A stretch of DNA of 53,996 nt, from assembly GCA_016200495.1 (NCBI GenBank), contig JACQES010000051.1:1-53996 (forward strand). Reading direction: 5' to 3'. Of the stretch, positions 9,464 through 15,998 are shown one piece after another. Position 1 is the stretch's first letter, and each line of letters begins with the position of its first letter. The notes beneath the pieces are model-generated. The model ran no database searches. It saw nothing but the letters and a program-made list of their open reading frames with translations, and was not told where the DNA came from. Origin of the DNA: Gemmatimonadota bacterium (lineage in GTDB: Bacteria; Gemmatimonadota; Gemmatimonadetes; Gemmatimonadales; Gemmatimonadaceae). A program made the position numbers and the translations under genes.

Positions 9464-10471
9464 TTACCCGATGTCGGGGTCGCCGCGCGAGATCCGGACC
9501 ACGTATCGCCCCTGCTCTCGCTCGCCGACGCGCCACTGCAGCACCGAGGCGGCCGCCCAGGCCGGACTGGTCGGCCGGAGGAGCAGGGTGTCGGCATCCC
9601 ACGCGGCCGCATCTCCGACGAGGACCTCCTCGACGGCGTCGAGATGGGCGGCGAAGCGACCCACGTGGCGGGCATCGAACGCGCCCGACCAGGGCACCGG
9701 CGGCGAGAACGCGAGACGGAAGGTGTGCCCGATGCAGTGATGCGCCACCTCACGCAGGCCACGGGCGCCGTCGTACTCGACGGCGGCCGCCTGCGCGAAT
9801 CCGGGCAGGCGACCCCGCAACCGGGCGGTGCCGTCCCACGTGAATCGATCGGATCCGCCGCGGACCAGCGCGTCCGCCTCCTCCCGGACCTCCCAGTGAC
9901 CGCACAGGATCGATGCCACGAGGATGTCGAAGCTGTACGCGGCGACGAACGGTTCGGTGCCCGTGCCAGTCACGCCGACCGTGCGCCCGCCAACGGAGAG
10001 TCGCGAGTCTGCGGTGCGAACGCCGAGTCGCCGGAAGAAGAGGAGGAGGAACCGCGAGGCCTCGTGACCGCGCTGGTCGGTCAGCCCCGCAGCCTCGAGG
10101 TGATCGTGCGGATCGACGCGAAGACGCCAATCAACCGCGTCGCCGTTCCCGTCGGCGAACGCGAGATCGAGGCCCCGCGGGGCGCCGAACGCTCCCGACG
10201 CCACGTAGTGCATCTCGCGGAAGTGTGCACCCGCGCCGCCCCACGTCGCGGCGAGGTCGGCGCGGTTGACGTAGTGCACCTGACGTTTCGGTGTCGTGCG
10301 CTCCGTGAAGAAGGCCCAGACCAGCGGCCGGCCGGCCGCACCGGGCGATTCGATGCTCATCACCTCGAACGACTCGTGGTCGGGGTGGCCGGGCGTCCAT
10401 GCGAACCAGTGGTGGTCCCAGTGGTGAAACACGGTACGCCCGAAGAGCAGGGGGAGCGATGTCGAGGTCAC
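9464..10471 (-). CDS. Hypothetical protein
   Basis: 335-aa ORF translationally coupled (GTGA) to the upstream hydrolase; no family recognised. Confidence 0.6.
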   Translation of the reverse strand: MTSTSLPLLFGRTVFHHWDHHWFAWTPGHPDHESFEVMSIESPGAAGRPLVWAFFTERTTPKRQVHYVNRADLAATWGGAGAHFREMHYVASGAFGAPRGLDLAFADGNGDAVDWRLRVDPHDHLEAAGLTDQRGHEASRFLLLFFRRLGVRTADSRLSVGGRTVGVTGTGTEPFVAAYSFDILVASILCGHWEVREEADALVRGGSDRFTWDGTARLRGRLPGFAQAAAVEYDGARGLREVAHHCIGHTFRLAFSPPVPWSGAFDARHVGRFAAHLDAVEEVLVGDAAAWDADTLLLRPTSPAWAAASVLQWRVGEREQGRYVVRISRGDPDIG

Positions 10472-11511
10472 GGGGCCCCCGCCGCCATGCGGTCGATCGC
10501 GTCACGGACGATGTCGGGCTGATCGATGGTGACGAACAGGTGCGAGCCCCGGGCGACGCTGAGGCGAATGCGCGGGTTCGCCTCGGTCGCGCCGTTCCAC
10601 GCGTCAAGGAAGAACGGCGTGGCGTAGGACTGGGTCGAGTCGGCGAGCACCGTCGCATTGAAATCCGGCAGCAGCGCCGTGACGGGCCTCGTGAGGCGGG
10701 AATACTCGGTGCGAAGGTCGGAGGCGAGATATTCGCAGAGGTAGCGCACCATCACGGGGAGCGGCACGTCGGCGGATCGGCGCCACAGCGCCGCGGCCGT
10801 CGCGGCGTCCCGCGAGTATTGCGCGGCGGCGTAGTTGCGCGCGTTCCATGTCGCACGCGTCACGGTCCGGAACCAGCGCGGCGCGAGGTACGCGTCGACG
10901 CCGCGCACGCGTTCGTCCATCGTCGCCGGGGTCCGGCCCGTGGTGTCGCGCCTGGAGGGCGTGTATCGCACGGGTTCTCCTCCGACGATGACCACGCCAC
11001 CGACCAGGTCGGGATGGTCCAGGGCGAGCCGGAGCGCCAGCTGGGTTCCGACGAGGAAGTGGCCGACGACCACCGGATGCCGGAGTCCTTCGGCACGAAT
11101 CGTCCGGGCGATTCCTTCCTCCGCGGCGCGCGTCCAGGTCTGCTCCGCGTAGCTCGTGCCCGTCGGTGGCATCGGCGGCGCGGCCGTGCGACCGAAGCCC
11201 GGCACGGTGAGGGCGACCATCCGGTACCGGTGCGCGTTCGCCTTCATGAACCCGGCGAACACGTCGGCGGAGAAGCCCCAGCCGGGAATCAGCACGACGT
11301 CCACCGGACCGTCACCGACGCGGACGATGTCGTCGATCGTGCCTGGTGCCGCCGTCCGGTAGTCCGCGGCGTGACGCAGGTTGTCGAGCGTCGAGTCCTG
11401 CAGCGGGGCGGCCGGTGCCTGGGCGCGTGCGCGGGGTGCCGTCGGCGGCAGCACGAGCAGTGCGGCGGCGAGCGCCGCGTGCGCCGCTGCGATCGGGAGG
11501 TCGTGGAGCAT
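10468..11511 (-). CDS. Alpha/beta hydrolase fold protein, exported; canonical nucleophile Ser absent
   Basis: VVLIPGWGFSADVFAGFM, MVALTVPGFG, VVVGHFLVGTQLALRLALDHPDLVGGVVIVGG. Confidence 0.8.
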   Translation of the reverse strand: MLHDLPIAAAHAALAAALLVLPPTAPRARAQAPAAPLQDSTLDNLRHAADYRTAAPGTIDDIVRVGDGPVDVVLIPGWGFSADVFAGFMKANAHRYRMVALTVPGFGRTAAPPMPPTGTSYAEQTWTRAAEEGIARTIRAEGLRHPVVVGHFLVGTQLALRLALDHPDLVGGVVIVGGEPVRYTPSRRDTTGRTPATMDERVRGVDAYLAPRWFRTVTRATWNARNYAAAQYSRDAATAAALWRRSADVPLPVMVRYLCEYLASDLRTEYSRLTRPVTALLPDFNATVLADSTQSYATPFFLDAWNGATEANPRIRLSVARGSHLFVTIDQPDIVRDAIDRMAAGAP

Positions 11512-11565
11512 GTGCAATGCGTAGCGCCTCGTGTGCGTCGCGGCAATCGTCGCAGGGCGCGGAGT

Positions 11566-11610
11566 GGGGCACGCGGGTGCCCCGGCCGGTGCGGGGCACC
11601 GCGCTGCCCC
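11566..11610. promoter_or_regulatory. Two tandem 18-bp dyads GGGGCA-N6-TGCCCC separated by 9 bp; operator candidate
   Basis: GGGGCAcgcgggTGCCCC (11566-11583) and GGGGCAccgcgcTGCCCC (11593-11610) in a divergent intergenic region. Confidence 0.6.
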
Positions 11611-11628
11611 ACTGGCGCCGCCGCGTCG

Positions 11629-11657
11629 TTGTGGCGCCACGACCGGGCGCCTATCAT
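11629..11657 (+). promoter_or_regulatory. Sigma70-like promoter for the HTH gene
   Basis: TTGTGG (11629-11634), 17-nt spacer, TATCAT (11652-11657). Confidence 0.5.
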
Positions 11658-11686
11658 CGGGCGACCTTCACTGCGGGCAGGCACGC

Positions 11687-12484
11687 ATGACCGGCGCCAT
11701 CGATCCGGACATTCTCGAGCACAGCGGCGACATGCGGGCGTTTCTCCGGGAGACGCTCGCGGCTCGATGCGCGCGGAACCCGCGCTATTCGCTGCGCGCG
11801 TTCGCGCGACAGCTGGGGACCGATCATTCGACGCTCTCGCAGATCCTGCGCGGCCGCCGCCCGCTGGCGGTGCGCACGATCGCGCGCTTCAGCGAGAAGC
11901 TGCGCCTGCCCGACTCGGCCCGGGACCGGTTCATTGTGGCGGAGCGCACGCAGCGTCGCCACGCGGCGTCCGCTCCGGCGCGCCTCGAACGGCTGGGACG
12001 CGAGCTCTCCACGCTGCTGTCGGATTGGCGGCACTTCGCGATCCTCGAACTCACCCGGCTCGACGCGTTCACGCCGGACAGCCGCTGGATCGCGCGCGTG
12101 CTGGGCTCCACCGTCGACGACACCAACGTTGCCGTCCAGCGCCTGCTGCGCTTCGGATTGCTGCAGATGACGAGCGCCAGCAGCTGGACGGCGATCTCGC
12201 CCGTCGTGCCGGTGAGCCTCGACGGCTTCCTCGAAGCCGTCGCCGCTCGCCTGCCCGCGTTGCACGCCGTCGACGGTCGCCCGCAGCCGGCGCGGGGCGA
12301 TGTCCGCCCTGGCGACCGCGCCGAGACGACGATCGCGGTCGACTCGCGGCGCGTCGACCAGGCGATCGAGCTGATGGACCGGTGTCGCACGGACGTCATC
12401 CGGCTCCTCACGACCGGTGACCGCAAGGACGATGTCTACCGGCTCTCGATCAGCCTGGTGCCGGTCACCACCACGAAACCCTAG
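11687..12484 (+). CDS. TIGR02147/DUF4423-like transcriptional regulator
   Basis: MRAFLRETLAARCARNPRYSLRAFARQLGTDHSTLSQILRGRRPLAVRTIARFSEKL HTH; LTRLDAFTPDSRWIARVLG...VQRLLRFGLLQ; C-terminal RVDQAIELMDRCRTDV. Confidence 0.75.
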   Translation: MTGAIDPDILEHSGDMRAFLRETLAARCARNPRYSLRAFARQLGTDHSTLSQILRGRRPLAVRTIARFSEKLRLPDSARDRFIVAERTQRRHAASAPARLERLGRELSTLLSDWRHFAILELTRLDAFTPDSRWIARVLGSTVDDTNVAVQRLLRFGLLQMTSASSWTAISPVVPVSLDGFLEAVAARLPALHAVDGRPQPARGDVRPGDRAETTIAVDSRRVDQAIELMDRCRTDVIRLLTTGDRKDDVYRLSISLVPVTTTKP

Positions 12485-12495
12485 CTGGAGCATCC

Positions 12496-12870
12496 ATGGG
12501 AAACCCCGTTGCACACTGGCAGATCCTCGCCAAGAAGCCCGACGAGGCCGCGGCCTTCTATCAGGCCCTGTTCGGCTGGAGCGTCCACACCGCCAACCGG
12601 CTCGGCTATCGCGAAGTCGACACGAACGCCGACGGCGGCATCGATGGCGGGATCTGGCCGTCTCCCCCGGAGGGCAACGCGATGGTGACGCTCTACGTCG
12701 AGGTGGACGACGTCGCGCGGTACGTGAAGAAGGCCACCACCCTCGGCGCCAAGGTCGTCATGCCGCCGCAGCAGCTGCCCGACGGGGACGAGATGGCGGT
12801 CATCCTGGATGTCGAGGGGATCCCGTTCGGCATCATGCGGCGCCGCGCGTCGCGACGGGGGACCGCATGA
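12496..12870 (+). CDS. VOC family protein
   Basis: MGNPVAHWQILAKKPDEAAAFYQALFGWSV...VDDVARYVKKATTLGAKVVMPPQQLPDGDEMAVILDVEGIPFGIMRR. Confidence 0.9.
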   Translation: MGNPVAHWQILAKKPDEAAAFYQALFGWSVHTANRLGYREVDTNADGGIDGGIWPSPPEGNAMVTLYVEVDDVARYVKKATTLGAKVVMPPQQLPDGDEMAVILDVEGIPFGIMRRRASRRGTA

Positions 12871-13472
12871 TGCACGGTGGCGTGTTCGCGACGCTCGTCG
12901 CGCTGGCGGTCGCGGCGGGCAGCGAGGCGTCAGCGGCGCAGGCGGCCCGGGCGCCGGAGTCGGCGCGCGTCCCGGACGAGCAGATCCGCGTCGAGCAGGT
13001 GTCCGGTGGCACGATACTCATCCGTGACGTGACCGGAAGCTACGCGCAGCATCCGCGCCTCTTCGCGGAGATGATGGCGGTGCGCGATCGACTCTTCACC
13101 TCCGTGTGCGCGTGCTTCGGCATCTACCCGCTCGATCCCGATGCCGTGGAACGGCCCGCTGACCTGCGCTGGCAGATCGGGGTGCGCGTGTCGGCCGCGC
13201 AGGGCCGGCAGTCCCTCGCTCGCCCGCCCAAGCCGTACCGCCTGGTCGCGCTCGGGCCGACGGAGGCCGCCGTGCTCGAGACCGACGTGCAGCACGCGGG
13301 GACCGACGGACTCGCGATGTACCGGTGGATGGCGGAGCATGGTTACGTGCAGACGGCGCCGACGCGCCTCGAGTACCTGTCCCATGACGGCAGCCCCATG
13401 TTGCTGCCGGCCAGGATCATCGTGCCCGTCCGGAAGCGGCCGTCCGGACTGGTGCTCCCCGCGCGGCGATGA
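12867..13472 (+). CDS. Exported GyrI-like/effector-binding-domain protein
   Basis: Signal peptide, then EQVSGGTILIRDVTGSYAQHPRLFAEMMAVRDRLF...WQIGVRV; ATGA overlap with the VOC gene. Confidence 0.55.
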   Translation: MMHGGVFATLVALAVAAGSEASAAQAARAPESARVPDEQIRVEQVSGGTILIRDVTGSYAQHPRLFAEMMAVRDRLFTSVCACFGIYPLDPDAVERPADLRWQIGVRVSAAQGRQSLARPPKPYRLVALGPTEAAVLETDVQHAGTDGLAMYRWMAEHGYVQTAPTRLEYLSHDGSPMLLPARIIVPVRKRPSGLVLPARR

Positions 13473-13544
13473 GGCTGACGATGAGGGGGCATCGCGCCGC
13501 ATCCGGGACCGCGGATCGCGACGCGCACGGAGGTCGCGGCTCCC

Positions 13545-14078
13545 ATGCATGACGCGCGACGCGTGCTGGCGATGGCGGGCGTGAGGTGGGGCGCGATGCT
13601 GGGCGTCGGCGTCTGCGCCTGGACCATGGTCGTGCACCTGTTGGGGTGGTATTCGACCGACATCGCCGCCGGCAAGAAGGCGGACCAGACGGCGCTGGTG
13701 CTGCCCGTCGTGGCGCTCTTCCTGGCCATCCGCGAGACGCGCCGCCGTCAGGGCGGACGGCTGACGATCCCGCAGGGAATCGCCACGGGGCTGGTGGCCG
13801 GTCTCGCGTCGCTGCCGATCGCGGCCCCATTCCTGTGGGCCTATCATCACTGGATCAATCCGCACTGGAACGACTACCTCATCGCCTACGAGCGCGCGCG
13901 ACTCGCGGCGAACGGTGCGGCCCCGTCCGCCATCGCCCAGCACGTCGAGGCCCTGCGACGACTTGGCGAGGATGGCGCGCAGGTGCGCGGCGCGCTGACC
14001 GGGACGCTGCTGCTGTCGCTGGGGCTCTCGACGTTGTTCGCCGTGCTGCTCCGCCGTCGCGGTGGCGCCGATGCGTAG
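13545..14078 (+). CDS. DUF4199-like membrane protein, copy A
   Basis: Multi-pass hydrophobic protein closely similar to the ORF at 36978-37502. Confidence 0.65.
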   Translation: MHDARRVLAMAGVRWGAMLGVGVCAWTMVVHLLGWYSTDIAAGKKADQTALVLPVVALFLAIRETRRRQGGRLTIPQGIATGLVAGLASLPIAAPFLWAYHHWINPHWNDYLIAYERARLAANGAAPSAIAQHVEALRRLGEDGAQVRGALTGTLLLSLGLSTLFAVLLRRRGGADA

Positions 14079-14754
14079 GCGCGACGGCGCGCATGCGCCC
14101 GACCGCACCGTCCTCGAGGAGAACATGCGGCGGACCTTCCGCTACATCATGACCGGAGGCGCATTCCTCGGCTATCGCCTGAAGTTCGACGCGGACGGCG
14201 ACGGCAGGATCAGTCGCGCCGAATTCGAGGCCGACCCTACCGGCTACCGCCGGCGGGGGTTGCAGGCGACCCCGTTCTCGGCCTTCGACCACGACGGGGA
14301 CGGCTTCTTCACGGAGGACGAGATGTCGTTCCTGACGCGACCGTACCTCGACGCCATCGATCGCGAGAACTTCGCGCTGCTGGACCGATGGGCGGCAACC
14401 GCCGCCGCCGTTTCGACGCCCGCCGGCTGGTTCGCGGATCACTTCGCCCATCAGGAGCTGTGGAGCTACCTGGCCACGCTCACCGTCCCGGTGGGCGTCT
14501 TCCAGGGCGGCATGGACGCGATGGTCTCGATCGACGCCCTGCGCCGGCTCCAACAGCGCGCTCGCGCCGCGGGCCGGACCAACATCGCGTTTCGATACTA
14601 CCCCCGGCTCGACCACACCCTCGACATCGGGCTGTACTTCGTGCGTAGCCAGTTGCCGCAGGGACACGCGGACATCTTCGCCTACATCGACTCCATTGCC
14701 GTTGGTGTCGAGCGCGCCGGTGAGCGGTCGACGACGGGGAGGGTTCCCAGATGA
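14062..14754 (+). CDS. EF-hand protein fused to the C-terminal half of an alpha/beta hydrolase
   Basis: EF loops DADGDGRISRAEFE and DHDGDGFFTEDEM; VPVGVFQGGMDAMVSIDALRRLQQRA...RLDHTLD resembles the Asp/His part of a hydrolase. Confidence 0.6.
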   Translation: MAPMRRRDGAHAPDRTVLEENMRRTFRYIMTGGAFLGYRLKFDADGDGRISRAEFEADPTGYRRRGLQATPFSAFDHDGDGFFTEDEMSFLTRPYLDAIDRENFALLDRWAATAAAVSTPAGWFADHFAHQELWSYLATLTVPVGVFQGGMDAMVSIDALRRLQQRARAAGRTNIAFRYYPRLDHTLDIGLYFVRSQLPQGHADIFAYIDSIAVGVERAGERSTTGRVPR

Positions 14755-15269
14755 TCCGCCACGCGTCGTTCGTGGTCGCCCTGCTCGCGGGGCTGGCCGG
14801 ACCGTGCGCGCCGCCCTCCCGCACTGCGGACGCGTCGGTGGCCGATGTCGCGCGGGACAGCACGGCCATCGAGGCCCTTCATCGCGCCGATGAACGCGCC
14901 GTCGTCGCGGGGGACACCACGACGCTGATGCACCTCTGGACGGACGATGTGGTCGCCCTGCTGCCGAGCGGCGCGGTGATGCAGGGACGAACCGCGAACG
15001 CGGCGGTGCTGCGACGGGACGTCGAGGGACTTCGGGTGCTGACCTACGAGCTCAAGGCCAGCGAGATCAAGGTGCTGGGCGCCCATGCCTACGAGTGGGG
15101 ACGCTGGGCCGGCACCTTTCGTGCGGGGAACGCACCCGTGGCCCGCGCCAGCGGTTCGTTCTTCCGTGTGCTTCGGCGCTCCGACGCCGGAACCTGGCTG
15201 ATCGCCCGGACGATGTTCGCGTATGACAGTGCGGCGCCGCAGTCCGTGGACCGGGGGCCAGCACGGTGA
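14751..15269 (+). CDS. SnoaL/NTF2-like (DUF4440-type) exported protein
   Basis: DSTAIEALHRADERAVVAGDTTTLMHLWTDDVVALLPSGAVMQGR. Confidence 0.72.
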   Translation: MIRHASFVVALLAGLAGPCAPPSRTADASVADVARDSTAIEALHRADERAVVAGDTTTLMHLWTDDVVALLPSGAVMQGRTANAAVLRRDVEGLRVLTYELKASEIKVLGAHAYEWGRWAGTFRAGNAPVARASGSFFRVLRRSDAGTWLIARTMFAYDSAAPQSVDRGPAR

Positions 15270-15427
15270 CGGAGGGTCGAGGAAGGCGCCGACGGCTGAT
15301 CGTGGTGCTCCCCGCCCGGCGCCCCGGGGACCAGGCCCCCCGCGCGCGCGACGGCGCGCGGCCGGAAGCGGCGCGCACCTCTCGCACCGCCCGCACGACA
15401 CCCCGTAACCCGAGACAGCGAGTCCAG

Positions 15428-15628
15428 ATGAAGCAACCGACGTCCCAACCGCTCACCGAGGGCGCGCAGGTGCGCGTCGTCGGCGGCACGCACGCCGGCA
15501 AGGCCGGCTCGGTGCACGACATCAAGACCGGCAAGACCGGCCACGTGTCGGTCACCGTGCGACAAGCGAACGGCGTGCGGTTCAAGACGCTTGCACGGAA
15601 TGTCACGCCCGTGAAGCGGGTCGATTGA
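15428..15628 (+). CDS. KOW-motif mini-protein, copy A
   Basis: MKQPTSQPLTEGAQVRVVGGTHAGKAGSVHDIKTGKTGHVSVTVRQANGVRFKTLARNVTPV; paralogue at 35574. Confidence 0.7.
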   Translation: MKQPTSQPLTEGAQVRVVGGTHAGKAGSVHDIKTGKTGHVSVTVRQANGVRFKTLARNVTPVKRVD

Positions 15629-15654
15629 CGGGCGTGCGAACGGTCGTTGTGCCT

Positions 15655-15914
15655 CCACGACCGATCGTGACGGCGAGCCGGATCCAGCGCCCCACGCTGG
15701 CCCGGTGGGGCGACCGGGCCGACGCCGTGCCGACGGCGGAGACCGAACAGATGTAGTGGGCGCGCAACGTGAACGGCGTCGAGGCGGGTCTGGCCATCCA
15801 ACCCGCGCCGTTTCACGGGCTCAGGTAGCCGGACGTCCTCGTCTGCCGGCGGGATCGGTACCCGGGCGGAATCGGCGCGCACCAGCGAGGGCAGTCGTCC
15901 AGCCGTAGCGCGGC
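15655..15914 (+). pseudogene. Decayed 3' fragment of an S9 peptidase gene
   Basis: Frame from 15673: ASRIQRPTLARWGDRADAVPTAETEQM*WARNVNGVEAGLAIQPAPFHGLR*, versus ADKIKTPTLYMSGDRDFNVPTSGTEQMYQALKVNGVEAEMVIYPNQFHGLT in the gene at 4351-6393; gtccagccgtagcgcggc is shared across the ancestral stop codon. Confidence 0.88.
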
Positions 15915-15998
15915 GCCGCCCCCCGGGGCAACATCCCGGGGCGCGTCGGTGTCTCACGGGGAAACGCTCGCGCGCGCCCGTGCGTATGCGAAGGGCAC

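Noticed and set aside
8484-9466. Calling a true integron cassette array
   Set aside because: Only left-half attC-like similarity; no GTTRRRY right core, no integrase in the window. Kept as a low-scoring observation only.
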